Shown here: positions 19,386-27,978 of the stretch, in pieces
Layout of the letters: every line of letters starts with the position of its first letter
Position numbering within the stretch: position 1 is the stretch's first letter
Assembly: GCF_014650895.1 (NCBI RefSeq)
Contig: NZ_BMVV01000017.1
Span: 123,954 to 187,953, forward strand
DNA length: 64,000 nucleotides
Direction: 5' to 3'
From: Streptomyces omiyaensis
GTDB lineage: Bacteria > Actinomycetota > Actinomycetes > Streptomycetales > Streptomycetaceae
Translations under genes and position numbers: made by a program
The notes under the pieces: model-generated
The model's input: the letters and a program-made list of their open reading frames with translations, nothing else
The model's database searches: none
Told to the model about the DNA's origin: nothing

Positions 19386-21547
19386 TCCGGGAAGCCGCCC
19401 AGCGACCGCTTCAGGAAGTCGACCTGGAGCAGCAGCAGGTTCTCCGCCACCTGCTCCTGCGGGGTCATGTGCGTCACCCCCGACAGCGGCAGCACCTCGT
19501 GCGGCCGGCCCGCCGCGAGCAGCGCCGACGAGAGCCGCAGCGCGTGCGCCACCACCACGTTGTCGTCCGCGAGGCCGTGCACGATCATCACCGGCCGGAC
19601 CCGCTCCGCCGCCCCCGAGAGCCCGTCGTCGGTGAGGAGCGACTGCGCCGCGTACACCTCCGGATCCGCCTGGGGGGTGCCCAGGTACCGCTCGGTGTAG
19701 TGGGTGTCGTACAGCCGCCAGTCCGTCACCGGCGCCCCGACCACCGCCGCGTGGAAGACGTCCGGCCGGCGCAGCGCCGCGAGCCCCGCCAGATAGCCGC
19801 CGAACGACCAGCCCCGGATCGCCACCCGCCCCAGGTCGAGCGGGAACCGCTCCGCGAGCGCCCGCACCGCCGTGACCTGGTCCTCCAGCGTCACCGAGAA
19901 GTCCCGCAGCACCGCCTTCTCCCACGCCGGTGAGCGCCACGGCGTCCCCCGGCCGTCCGCCACGACGACCGCGAAGCCCTGCTCCGCGAACCACTGCGAG
20001 GTCAGGTGCGCGTTGTGCGCGGCCACCACCCGGGGCCCGTGCGGGCCGCCGTACGGGTCCATCAGCACCGGCAGCGGCCCCCGCCCCTCCTCGTACCAGG
20101 AGGGCAGCAGCACCGCGCAGGGGATCCGCCGCCCGCCCGCCTCGGTGAAGACCGGCCGGGCCCGCAGCGGCGGTTCGGCCGCGTGCGAGCCCACCACCGC
20201 CACCTGCTCCCCGTCGCGCAGCACCCGCGCCACCGCGCCCGGCGCGTCCGGGACGGCGGAGACCAGCACGGTCACCGCGCCGGAGCGCACCGCCCCGTGC
20301 CAGCCCGGGCCCCGCGAGACCCGCTCCGCGCCCCGCGCCGACACCCGGTACACATGGGTCTCGCCGGTCTCCGGGTCCGCCGCCGCCTCGCCCGCCGACG
20401 CCGACACCAGCACGTCGTCCCCGCCCGCGTCGAGCACCGCCCGCACGTGCAGCGAGGCGTCCGTCAGGGGCTCCCCGTCCACGCTCAGCGCCCGCGCGCC
20501 GCTCTCGTCGCCGATCCGCACCAGGCGCCCGTCCGGCGACCAGCAGGGGACCCCCGGCAGCAGCTCCAGCCAGGCCGGGTCCGCCTCCTCCCGCACGGTC
20601 GCCGTCGTGCCCGAGGCCTCGTCCACCGCGAGCACCCGCCCGCTGCGCTGGTCCCGCGCCTGCACCAGCAGCAGCGGGGCGCCCGCCGCCGACCAGTGCA
20701 CGCGCGCGAGGTAGGGGAACCGCTCCCGGTCCCAGACCACTTCGGTGCGCGCCCCGTCGAGGCCGTACAGGAAGAGCCGCACCTCCGCGTCGGGCGTCCC
20801 CGCCGCCGGGTACCCGACGCGCTGCGGCTCGCGGTCCGGGTGCGCGGGGTCGGCGATGTACCAGCGGCGCACCGCGCGGTCGTCGACGCGGGCCACCAGG
20901 AGCCGGTCGGAGGCGGGCGACCACCAGAATCCGCGGTCCCGCCCCATCTCCTCCGAGGCGATGAATTCGGCCAATCCGTAGGTCAGGTGCGCGTCCTCCG
21001 GAACCGCGAGTTCCGTGTCGCCGGAACCATCTGTTCCGACCACCCGCAGGGCGCCCCCCGACCCATAGGCCACCCACCGCCCGTCCGGCGAGGGCCGCGG
21101 GTCGATCACCGGCCCCGGCACCGGCAGCTCCCGTGCCGTCCCGGTCCGCAGCCCGGCCGTGAAAAGCCGTCCGGACAGGGCGAACGCCGCCAGCTCCACC
21201 GCCGCGTCCACCGCGTAGCCGACGATTCCGGCCGATCCCTCCCGGCTGCGCTCGCGCCGGGCCCGCTCCTCCGCCGACAGCTCCTCCTCGGCCCCCGAGA
21301 GCAGCGCGGAAGGCTCCGCCACCCTCCGCTCCACCGGCGTCCCGCCGTCCGCCGGCAGGTCGAGCACCCACAGCGCGTGCGTCCGGTCCGTGCCCGATCC
21401 GGAGCGCACGAAGACGATCCGCTCCCCGTCCGGGGAGATCGAGAAACCGCGTGGCGCCCCGAGCCCGAAGCGCTGGGTCCTGGCGTGCAGACGCGGGAAG
21501 GAGGGCCCCACGGATGGGGCGGACGAGGACTGCTGAGGCTTGGTCAT
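19331..21547 (-). CDS. S9 family prolyl oligopeptidase / dipeptidyl peptidase IV-like
   Basis: 738 aa from ATG 21547. A beta-propeller DPP4_N domain (about residues 30-490, recurring SPDG motifs) precedes an alpha/beta hydrolase domain. The Ser nucleophile is in GWSFGGYLAG (about residue 580), Asp in LADDNV (about 660) and His in SGVTHM (about 692). The family removes dipeptides after Pro/Ala from oligopeptides. No signal peptide, so cytoplasmic. It could process peptides imported by the two permeases upstream; this is inference. There is no ribosome-binding site; TACTTT lies 7 nt before ATG, which suggests a leaderless mRNA. A longer 5' frame (to 21610) is rejected for lack of a site. Confidence 0.92.
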   Translation of the reverse strand: MTKPQQSSSAPSVGPSFPRLHARTQRFGLGAPRGFSISPDGERIVFVRSGSGTDRTHALWVLDLPADGGTPVERRVAEPSALLSGAEEELSAEERARRERSREGSAGIVGYAVDAAVELAAFALSGRLFTAGLRTGTARELPVPGPVIDPRPSPDGRWVAYGSGGALRVVGTDGSGDTELAVPEDAHLTYGLAEFIASEEMGRDRGFWWSPASDRLLVARVDDRAVRRWYIADPAHPDREPQRVGYPAAGTPDAEVRLFLYGLDGARTEVVWDRERFPYLARVHWSAAGAPLLLVQARDQRSGRVLAVDEASGTTATVREEADPAWLELLPGVPCWSPDGRLVRIGDESGARALSVDGEPLTDASLHVRAVLDAGGDDVLVSASAGEAAADPETGETHVYRVSARGAERVSRGPGWHGAVRSGAVTVLVSAVPDAPGAVARVLRDGEQVAVVGSHAAEPPLRARPVFTEAGGRRIPCAVLLPSWYEEGRGPLPVLMDPYGGPHGPRVVAAHNAHLTSQWFAEQGFAVVVADGRGTPWRSPAWEKAVLRDFSVTLEDQVTAVRALAERFPLDLGRVAIRGWSFGGYLAGLAALRRPDVFHAAVVGAPVTDWRLYDTHYTERYLGTPQADPEVYAAQSLLTDDGLSGAAERVRPVMIVHGLADDNVVVAHALRLSSALLAAGRPHEVLPLSGVTHMTPQEQVAENLLLLQVDFLKRSLGGFPDHQPGGRGEGGGGTVAGA

Positions 21548-21772
21548 ACGGCTGAAAGTAGCGTTGTACGCCCCCTCTGTGCGCCCGTACGCCGATCGAT
21601 GCGAGGGCACGGATAGTTATGATCCGTAGCGCTTGGTGGATGCCTCTCCGTGGGTATGCACAGGTGGACGAGCGCCGGGCACATGCCCGACGGTTCGACC
21701 ACCGGCACCATCCGTACGCGTCCCGCTCGACTCAGTGCTCGCATATCCGACCGAAGGTGGAGGTGAACCGCC

Positions 21773-21967
21773 GTGGCACTCTCGATCTCCGTGGTGGTGC
21801 TGCTGGCGATCGTCGTCTTCCTGCTGATCCGGAAATCCGGGCTCAAAGCCGGACACGCGGCGATCTGCGCGCTCCTGGGCTTCTACCTGGCCAGCTCCTC
21901 CCTCTCCGACTCGATCACCACCCTCACCACCAACGTGGCGAGCATGATCGCCGGCCTCAAGTTCTGA
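21773..21967 (+). CDS. small two-helix membrane protein
   Basis: 64 aa from GTG 21773, preceded by GGTGGAGGTGA. Two hydrophobic segments (about residues 3-18 and 27-43) are separated by RKSGLKAG; the C-terminal half is Ser/Thr-rich. It ends 41 bp before mshB. No characterised family is recognised. The layout resembles conserved hypothetical membrane proteins of streptomycetes. Positioned between the peptidase (divergent) and mshB, its role is unknown. Confidence 0.75.
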   Translation: MALSISVVVLLAIVVFLLIRKSGLKAGHAAICALLGFYLASSSLSDSITTLTTNVASMIAGLKF

Positions 21968-22008
21968 CCCGGGCGGTCACCCGCGGCCCCGCCTCGTAGG
22001 GTGGGGCC

Positions 22009-22935
22009 ATGACCGATCTCCCCGCCCGTCGTCTGCTCCTCGTGCACGCGCACCCCGACGACGAGTCGATCAACAACGGCGCCACCATGGCCCGGTACGC
22101 GGCCGAAGGCGCCCTTGTCACCCTGGTCACCTGCACCCTGGGCGAGGAGGGCGAGGTCATCCCGCCCGAGCTGGCCCACCTGGCCCCGGACCGCGAGGAC
22201 CGCCTCGGCCCCCACCGCGTCGGCGAGCTCGCCGACGCCATGGCCGCCCTCGGCGTCACTGACCACCGCTTCCTCGGCGGCGAGGGCCGCTTCCGCGACT
22301 CGGGCATGAGGGGCGTCCCCCAGAACGAGCGCGCGAACGCCTTCTGGAACACGGACGTGGACACCGCCGCCGACCCGCTGGTCGAGGTGATCCGCGAGAC
22401 CCGCCCCCAGGTCCTCGTCACCTACGACCCCGACGGCGGCTACGGCCACCCGGACCACATCCAGGCCCACCGGGTCGCCATGCGCGCCGCCGACCTCGCC
22501 GCCGACCCCGCCCACCGCCCCGAGCTCGGCCCGGCCCACGCCATCGCCAAGATCTACTGGAACCGGGTGCCCCGCCCCGTCGCCGAGGCGGGCTTCGCCC
22601 GGCTGGCCGCCGAGGGCTCCGCCTTCCCCGCGGACGCCGTCCTCGACGACGTCCCCGGCGTCGTCGACGAGGACCGGATCACCGCCGAGATCGACGGCGG
22701 CGACCTCGCCGCCCCGGGCTCCCCCGCGGCCCGCAAGAGCGCCGCCATGGCCGCCCACGCCACCCAGGTCGCCGTCGACGGCCCCTGGTTCGCCCTCTCC
22801 AACGACCTCGGGCAGCCCCTCTTCACCACCGAGTACTACGAACTCGTCCGCGGCACCTCCGGCGCCCCGGCCGGGACCCGCGAGACCGACCTCTTCGCCG
22901 GTCTCCCCGGCGCGCAGGAGGCGACGGGCCGATGA
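22009..22935 (+). CDS. mshB: GlcNAc-Ins deacetylase MshB, mycothiol biosynthesis
   Basis: 308 aa, as expected. It removes the acetyl group from GlcNAc-inositol, the second step of mycothiol synthesis. The zinc-binding AHPDDE motif lies at residues 14-19, and the third ligand His is in GHPDHIQAH. Full-length agreement (LGEEGEVIPPEL, NAFWN) distinguishes it from the related Mca amidase. There is no ribosome-binding site; TAGGGT at 21997-22002 is 6 nt before ATG, so it is probably leaderless. It overlaps the next gene by ATGA. Confidence 0.95.
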   Translation: MTDLPARRLLLVHAHPDDESINNGATMARYAAEGALVTLVTCTLGEEGEVIPPELAHLAPDREDRLGPHRVGELADAMAALGVTDHRFLGGEGRFRDSGMRGVPQNERANAFWNTDVDTAADPLVEVIRETRPQVLVTYDPDGGYGHPDHIQAHRVAMRAADLAADPAHRPELGPAHAIAKIYWNRVPRPVAEAGFARLAAEGSAFPADAVLDDVPGVVDEDRITAEIDGGDLAAPGSPAARKSAAMAAHATQVAVDGPWFALSNDLGQPLFTTEYYELVRGTSGAPAGTRETDLFAGLPGAQEATGR

Positions 22936-23285
22936 ACACCTCCGCCGTCCGGTACGCCGCCTACGCCGGCCTCCTCGTCCTCGGCGCGGTCGTCGGCGCC
23001 GCCGGGACCCTCGTGCAGGCCGCCTGGTTCCCCCTCGGCCTGCTCCTCGCCCTCCTCGCCACCGCCGCCCTCTTCTACGGAGGCATGCGCGCCACCGGCA
23101 ACCAGGCCGGTCTCGCCGCCGCGGGCGGCGGCTGGCTCCTCACCGTCATCCTGCTGAGCCTCGGCCGCCCCGAGGGCGACGGCCTCTTCGGCGGCGGCAT
23201 CGGCGAGCTGGTCTTCCTCTTCGGCGGGATGGGCGCCGCTGTGATCTGCGCCACCGTCGGCAGACTCCCGCAGGGCACCCCGTAG
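22932..23285 (+). CDS. DUF6113-type membrane protein
   Basis: 117 aa with about four hydrophobic helices and short loops. It starts in the ATGA overlap with the mshB stop, so it is translationally coupled to mshB. The length and the NQAGLAAAGGGWLLTV segment fit the uncharacterised family found next to mshB in streptomycetes. Function unknown; the coupling hints at a link to thiol or envelope homeostasis but proves nothing. Confidence 0.8.
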   Translation: MNTSAVRYAAYAGLLVLGAVVGAAGTLVQAAWFPLGLLLALLATAALFYGGMRATGNQAGLAAAGGGWLLTVILLSLGRPEGDGLFGGGIGELVFLFGGMGAAVICATVGRLPQGTP

Positions 23286-23437
23286 GCCCTCCCGCGGACC
23301 CCCTGTGAGCAGCCGGACTTCGCACCGGGCGGATAACCGGCGGCGCCGGACAGTATGGTGGTGCGCGCCGCCGAACCGCCCGGGACAGAACGAGCATCAG
23401 CAAGAGCGGGCGGCGGAGCCAACCGGGAGATCCTGCT

Positions 23438-25606
23438 TTGAGTCGTGAAACTGGTCGAGAGACCGACAGTTCGTCCTCCGGCGCCCAGGGGCGCGGCGGG
23501 GCCGCCTACCCGTCGGGAACCCAGCCGTACGGATCCCGCCAGTATCCGTCGCTCCATCCGACGCAGGACGCGCAGGGGGAGCCCTCCGCCGCGCCCGCGC
23601 CGCCGGAGGAGCCGAAGACCGAGACCACCCTGACCACCCGGATCCGCATCAACATTCCGGGTTCGCGGCCCATCCCGCCGGTCGTGGTCCGCACGCCCGT
23701 CGCCGACGCCGCCGACGCCCCCGACGGATCCGCGGCGGCGCCGGCCGCGCCCGAGCGGCCCGCTCCCGCGCCGGCCCCCGCGCCCGAGCCGGAACCGGCT
23801 CCCGCACCGGCCGCGCCCGAGCAGCCGCAGGCCGCCGCCGAGGCCGCCCAGGCCAAGGAGACCAGCGACTGGTTCGCGCCGCGCAAGAACAGCGGCCCGG
23901 CTCCCGCCGCGCCCACGGGCGGCCCCGCCGCCCCGGCGGCCCCCGCCCCCGCGCCGAAGGCCCTCGGCGGCCCGCAGACCCCCGGCACCGGCTTCGCGGG
24001 CTCCGCGACCGCGGGCGTCCCCACGGTCGGCAGCGCGCCCTCCAGCCGCCCCGTCAGCAACCCGCTGTACGACACCGGCACCCTTCCGGGCTACGACGGC
24101 ACCCCCGCCGCCGGAGTCCCCCTCTACGACGGTCCCCGGCCGGGCGACGCCCCGGCGCCCGGCGCGCCCCGCCACGACGGCACCCCCGCCGGCGGCACGC
24201 CCCGACTCGACGGGACCCCGGCGGCCGGCACGCCCCGGTACGACGGCCAGCCCACCGGTCCCACCACGGGCCCGGCCGGCGGCGTCGCCGACCTCGGCGG
24301 CGGAGCCCGCCGTCCCGCCGCGCCCCGGCGCCCCGGCGGCCCGGCGGGCGGTCCCGCGGCGGGTGCCCCGGCGCCCGGCGGCCCCGGCCCGTACGGCGCC
24401 GGCGGCCCCCCGCGGATGTCCGACGACACCGCGATCCTGACGCCGCAGCAGCTCGCGCCCCCGCCGGGCACCGGCGGCGGCCGGGTCTCCGGCGACACCC
24501 TGACGAGCGGCATCCCCGTCGTGCCCCCGGCCGGCGGACGCCAGGGCCAGGGCCCGGGCGCCGCCGGACGTCCGGCACCGGCGCCCCGGACCGGCCGGTC
24601 CGAGCAGGCCGCGCCCGCGCCGAAGCCCGCGCCCGAGCCCGCCCCGGCCCCGGCGAAGAAGGGCCGTTCCAAGCTGGTCCTCCTCGCCGTCGGGGTCGTC
24701 GGCATCGCCGGCGTCGCCTACGGCGCCGGACTCCTCCTCAACCACTCCGACGTCCCCAAGGGCACCACCGTCCTCGGCGTCGACATCGGCGGCAGCACCA
24801 AGGAGGAGGCCGTCGACAAGCTGGAGAAGACCCTCGGCAAGCGCGCCGCGACCCCGCTCCAGCTCACCGTCGGCGGGAAGAAGATCGAGCTGGCCCCCGA
24901 CAAGGCCGGCCTCTCCCTGGACAGCCAGCAGACCGTCCGCAACGCGGCGGGAAGCGACTACAACCCCATCTCGGTGATCGGCTCCCTCTTCGGCGGCGAG
25001 CGCGTCGCCAAGCCGGTCTTCCCGGTCGACGACGAGAAGCTCGCCGTCGCCCTGCGGGACCTCGCGGGCACCTCCTCGTCGGCGACCGAGGCGACGATCG
25101 TGTTCGCCCCGAACAAGGTCACCGCCGTCGAGGGCAAGCCCGGCCGCGGGCTCGACGTCCAGCGCTCGGTGATCTCCGTCAAGGACGCCTTCCGCGCCCA
25201 GGTCGAGACCGGTCTGAGCAAGGTCGTCGAACTCCCGGCGAGCGTCCGCAACCCCACCGTCACCAAGGCCGAACTGGACCGGGCGATGAAGGAGTTCGCC
25301 CAGCCCGCCATGTCCGACCGGATCACCGTCCGGGCCGGCGGCAAGGAGATCGACTTCGGCCCGGCCCGTTCGCTGCCGCAGATCCTCTCCATGAAGGCCG
25401 TCGACGGCCACCTGGTGGAGGTCTACGACAAGAAGGCGATCACCCGCCTCCTCGAAGGCACCTTCGACGGCGTGATGATCACCAAGGGGGACGGCTCCAA
25501 GCACCAGGTCTCCGCCGACGACGTCGCCTTCGTCATGCGCGACGCCCTCCGCGGCAGGACCAAGGCGGAGCGCACCGCGACGATCGACCTCACCGGCGAG
25601 GGCTGA
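23438..25606 (+). CDS. single-pass envelope protein with VanW/YoaR-type peptidoglycan-binding domain
   Basis: 722 aa from TTG 23438, preceded by GGGAGA at 7 nt. Residues 1-405 are Pro/Ala/Gly-rich and low complexity, with repeated YDGTPAAG-like units. One membrane helix (about 408-432, LVLLAVGVVGIAGVAYGAG) follows. The rest is extracytoplasmic and contains GVDIGGSTKEEAVDKLE (about 448-464), the pattern of the putative peptidoglycan-binding domain of VanW-type proteins, and a second related region (about 600-700). It is probably anchored with a long cytoplasmic tail; role in the cell wall inferred. A terminator follows. Confidence 0.8.
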   Translation: MSRETGRETDSSSSGAQGRGGAAYPSGTQPYGSRQYPSLHPTQDAQGEPSAAPAPPEEPKTETTLTTRIRINIPGSRPIPPVVVRTPVADAADAPDGSAAAPAAPERPAPAPAPAPEPEPAPAPAAPEQPQAAAEAAQAKETSDWFAPRKNSGPAPAAPTGGPAAPAAPAPAPKALGGPQTPGTGFAGSATAGVPTVGSAPSSRPVSNPLYDTGTLPGYDGTPAAGVPLYDGPRPGDAPAPGAPRHDGTPAGGTPRLDGTPAAGTPRYDGQPTGPTTGPAGGVADLGGGARRPAAPRRPGGPAGGPAAGAPAPGGPGPYGAGGPPRMSDDTAILTPQQLAPPPGTGGGRVSGDTLTSGIPVVPPAGGRQGQGPGAAGRPAPAPRTGRSEQAAPAPKPAPEPAPAPAKKGRSKLVLLAVGVVGIAGVAYGAGLLLNHSDVPKGTTVLGVDIGGSTKEEAVDKLEKTLGKRAATPLQLTVGGKKIELAPDKAGLSLDSQQTVRNAAGSDYNPISVIGSLFGGERVAKPVFPVDDEKLAVALRDLAGTSSSATEATIVFAPNKVTAVEGKPGRGLDVQRSVISVKDAFRAQVETGLSKVVELPASVRNPTVTKAELDRAMKEFAQPAMSDRITVRAGGKEIDFGPARSLPQILSMKAVDGHLVEVYDKKAITRLLEGTFDGVMITKGDGSKHQVSADDVAFVMRDALRGRTKAERTATIDLTGEG

Positions 25607-25621
25607 CCCCTTCCCGGCACC

Positions 25622-25663
25622 CCGGCACCCCCCCCGCGGGCGACGTCCGGCGGGGGGTGCCGG
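25622..25663 (+). terminator. terminator after the VanW-type gene
   Basis: A perfect 12-bp stem, CCGGCACCCCCC (25622-25633) with GGGGGGTGCCGG (25652-25663), loop 18 nt, no T-run; 15 bp after the stop codon. Confidence 0.7.
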
Positions 25664-25728
25664 CGCCCGGGGCCGCGCACCCCGCGTCGTACCGCGTCCG
25701 CCGCCGTCCGCCCGCCCACAATGGCCCC

Positions 25729-26097
25729 ATGCCGCTGACCGCCGACCTCCTCGTCGCCCTCATCGCGCTCCTCCACGTCTACATCCTCGTGATGGAGATG
25801 TTCCTGTGGGAGAAGGAGACCGGCCGCCGGTTCTCCGGCTTCGACGCCCGGCTCGCCCGCGAGACCGCCGCCATGGCCGCCAACCAGGGCCTCTACAACG
25901 GCTTCCTCGCCGCCGGACTCGTCTGGGGCCTCGTCTCGGGCGACCCCACCGGCTTCGCGGCGAAGGTCTTCTTCCTGTCGTGCGTCGTCATCGCGGGCCT
26001 CTACGGCGCCGCCACCGCCAACCGCCGCATCCTCTACGCCCAGGCGCTGCCCGGCGCGCTCGCCCTCTCCGCCGTGCTCGTCGCCGGCCCGTCCTGA
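25729..26097 (+). CDS. DUF1304 family membrane protein
   Basis: 122 aa, four predicted helices. The start MPLTADLLVALIALLHVYI at 25729 and the segment EMFLWEKETGRRFSGF match the DUF1304 pattern; further upstream codons are Pro/Arg-rich and rejected. There is no good ribosome-binding site; CACAAT lies 6 nt before ATG. The function of the family is unknown. It sits alone before the tRNA-like gene. Confidence 0.85.
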   Translation: MPLTADLLVALIALLHVYILVMEMFLWEKETGRRFSGFDARLARETAAMAANQGLYNGFLAAGLVWGLVSGDPTGFAAKVFFLSCVVIAGLYGAATANRRILYAQALPGALALSAVLVAGPS

Positions 26098-26134
26098 GCC
26101 GACGGCACCTCACCACCGGTCGTGCGAAACCCGT

Positions 26135-26164
26135 TTGCCCCCGTCGAACGGGCCCGCCTAGACT
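26135..26164 (+). promoter_or_regulatory. housekeeping promoter for the tRNA-like gene
   Basis: TTGCCC (26135-26140), 18-bp spacer, TAGACT (26159-26164). This fits the main vegetative promoter of streptomycetes and would start transcription near 26171, just before the folded RNA. Confidence 0.6.
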
Positions 26165-26178
26165 CGGCGGCCTGGGAG

Positions 26179-26251
26179 CGGGGTCGTAGCACAGAGGTAA
26201 TGCGCCGCGATGGCATCTCGGAGGACGCCGGTTCGAATCCGGTCGCCCCGC
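26179..26251 (+). tRNA. tRNA-like gene, anticodon loop GGC, degenerate acceptor stem
   Basis: Cloverleaf features are visible. The T-arm is GCCGG-TTCGAAT-CCGGT (26227-26243). The anticodon arm 26205-26221 has loop ATGGCAT, which would place anticodon GGC (Ala) at 26212-26214, and has one C-T mismatch. The D-loop contains GGT. The acceptor is CGGGG-T-CG with CGCCCCG, a 7-bp stem interrupted by one inserted T. No CCA is encoded. The surrounding GGGAGCGGGG and CCCCGCTCCC can also pair as 10 bp. It does not resemble the usual actinobacterial tRNA-Ala. It is either a decaying tRNA or a divergent tRNA-like RNA. A promoter match lies just upstream. Confidence 0.45.
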
Positions 26252-26269
26252 TCCCTCCCCGCCCGCCCG

Positions 26270-27226
26270 CTACGGCGTCGACGCGAACGTCCGCCGGTAG
26301 GTCCGGGGCGGCACCCCCCGGCGGCGCACGAACTGCTCCCGCAGCACCGCCGCGCTGCCGTAGCCGACGCGCCGGGCGATCTCCTCCACGGACAGGTCCG
26401 TCGTCTCCAGGAGCTCCTCCGCGCCGCTCAGCCGCAGCCCGCGCAGCCAGGCGTGCGGGGTGGTCCCGGTGGCCGCGGCGAAGCGGCGCGCGAAGGTGCG
26501 CCGGCTCATGGCGGCCCGGCGGGCCAGTTCCGTGACGGTCAGCGGCTCGTGGAGGTGGGAGCGGGCCCAGGCGAGGACCTCGGCGAGGTGCTCGTCCCGG
26601 CCCGTCCCGGGGGCCGGCGCGGCGAGGTACTGGGCCTGGCCCCCGTCGCGGTGCGAGGGCAGCACGACGTCCCGGGCGACCGCGTTCGCGAGGGCCGCCC
26701 CGTGCTCCCGGCGCAGGAGGTGCAGACAGAGGTCGAAGCCGGCCGCCGCGCCCGCGCCGGTGGCGATCCCGCCCTCGTCCACGTACAGGGCCGTGGCGTC
26801 GACCGTGACCTCCGGGTGGCGGCGGGCCAGCAGCTCCGCGAACCGCCAGTGGGTGGTCGCCCGGAGCCCGTCCAGCAGCCCGGCGGCGGCGAGCGTGAAC
26901 GCGCCGACGCAGTGCGCCGCGACCAGCGCTCCGCGCGCGTGGGCGTCCCGGAAGGCGGCGAGCACGGCGGGCCCGGGCGGCGTGCGGAAGTCTGCCCCCG
27001 GCAGGGCGATCACCAGATCCGCCGAGGCCAGCCGGTCGAGTCCGTGCGGGACGGAGAGCGGCATCCCGCCGTCCGTGCGCACCGGGCCCGGCCGGTCCGC
27101 GCACAGGGCGAGGTCGAAGCCCGGCACCCCCTCGCCGTGCGGGCCGAAGACCTCCGTGACGACCCCGACGGCGAGCAGGCCGACACCGGGGGGCGCATAG
27201 GCGGCGACGGTGGTGAAGGCGGGCAC
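26270..27226 (-). CDS. GlxA-type AraC family transcriptional regulator
   Basis: 318 aa. The N-terminal DJ-1/PfpI-like (class I amidotransferase fold) domain spans about residues 5-180, with the nucleophile-like Cys in AAHCVGAFTLAA. The C-terminal AraC HTH pair spans about 210-310, with EPLTVTELARRAAMSRRTF and SVEEIARRVGYGSAAVLREQF. Members sense small metabolites. It is divergent from the metallo-hydrolase gene; the 113-bp gap carries three copies of an AGTGGCA motif, a likely binding site for this protein. Confidence 0.92.
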   Translation of the reverse strand: MPAFTTVAAYAPPGVGLLAVGVVTEVFGPHGEGVPGFDLALCADRPGPVRTDGGMPLSVPHGLDRLASADLVIALPGADFRTPPGPAVLAAFRDAHARGALVAAHCVGAFTLAAAGLLDGLRATTHWRFAELLARRHPEVTVDATALYVDEGGIATGAGAAAGFDLCLHLLRREHGAALANAVARDVVLPSHRDGGQAQYLAAPAPGTGRDEHLAEVLAWARSHLHEPLTVTELARRAAMSRRTFARRFAAATGTTPHAWLRGLRLSGAEELLETTDLSVEEIARRVGYGSAAVLREQFVRRRGVPPRTYRRTFASTP

Positions 27227-27264
27227 GCGGGCAGTCTGCCACGCCGTCCGCCGCCCTCCGGAGC

Positions 27265-27305
27265 GAGTGGCACGAATCCCGCGATCAGTGGCATCCGTGC
27301 CACTC
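27265..27305. promoter_or_regulatory. operator with three AGTGGCA half-sites
   Basis: GAGTGGCACG (27265-27274) and its perfect inverted copy CGTGCCACTC (27296-27305) flank a third, direct copy AGTGGCAT (27287-27294). It lies centrally between the divergent regulator and hydrolase genes. It is the natural site for autoregulation and control of the hydrolase. Confidence 0.6.
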
Positions 27306-27339
27306 GTCCCCGGTGCGCCGCCCCGGAAGGATCGACCCC

Positions 27340-27978
27340 ATGACCACGGACACGACGCACCCCACCGCCACCGCCACCACCGCCGCCGCCGACGCGCCGC
27401 GCGGCCGGGGCGCCCGCTTCACCGTCCTCACCACCGGCTACGTGGGCTCCACCGGCCCCGGCGTCGCCGCCACCGTCTCGTACGTCACGGAGGGCGACCG
27501 GCACGTGATCTTCGACCCCGGCATGGTGGCCGGCGTGGGCGCCATCCTCGACCCGCTCGCCGCGCTCGGCCTCGGTCCCGACGACGTCACGGACGTCGTG
27601 CTCAGCCACCACCACCCGGACAACACCCTGAACGCCGGCCTCTTCCCCCGCGCCCGGGTCCACGACCACCGGGTCGAGTACGCCGGCGACGGCTGGACCG
27701 ACCGGGACGCCGAGGGACACGAGCTCACCCCGTCCCTGCGGCTGATCCGCACCCCCGGGCACAGCGCCGAGGACATCACCCTCCTCGCCGGCACCGCCGA
27801 GGGCGTCGTCGCCTTCGCCGGCGACCTGTGGTGGCACGCGGCCGGCCCCGCCGACGACCCGGTCGCCCCGGACCGCGCCCTGCTGCGCGCCTCCCGGCAG
27901 CGGGTGCTCGCCGTCGCGGACCTGGTCGTGCCGGGCCACGGCGCCCCCTTCGCGCCCGACGGGAACACCCCGCTCTAG
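27340..27978 (+). CDS. MBL-fold metallo-hydrolase
   Basis: 212 aa from ATG 27340, preceded by GGAAGGA. Metallo-beta-lactamase fold: SHHHPDN (metal site; the usual HxHxDH ends in Asn here), RTPGHSAEDI, AGDLWW and VPGHGAP supply the remaining ligands. A hydrolase acting on an unidentified ester or thioester; cytoplasmic. The final Asn replaces the second-metal His, so it may use one metal. It is probably controlled by the divergent GlxA-type regulator. The stop codon TAG is formed by the CTAG at the left end of the MITE-like element, so the original C-terminus may have been altered by the insertion. Confidence 0.88.
   Translation: MTTDTTHPTATATTAAADAPRGRGARFTVLTTGYVGSTGPGVAATVSYVTEGDRHVIFDPGMVAGVGAILDPLAALGLGPDDVTDVVLSHHHPDNTLNAGLFPRARVHDHRVEYAGDGWTDRDAEGHELTPSLRLIRTPGHSAEDITLLAGTAEGVVAFAGDLWWHAAGPADDPVAPDRALLRASRQRVLAVADLVVPGHGAPFAPDGNTPL

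Noticed and set aside
26174..26255. Selenocysteine tRNA because of the long acceptor pairing
   Set aside because: The variable arm is only about five bases, the D-arm is short and the anticodon is not TCA.
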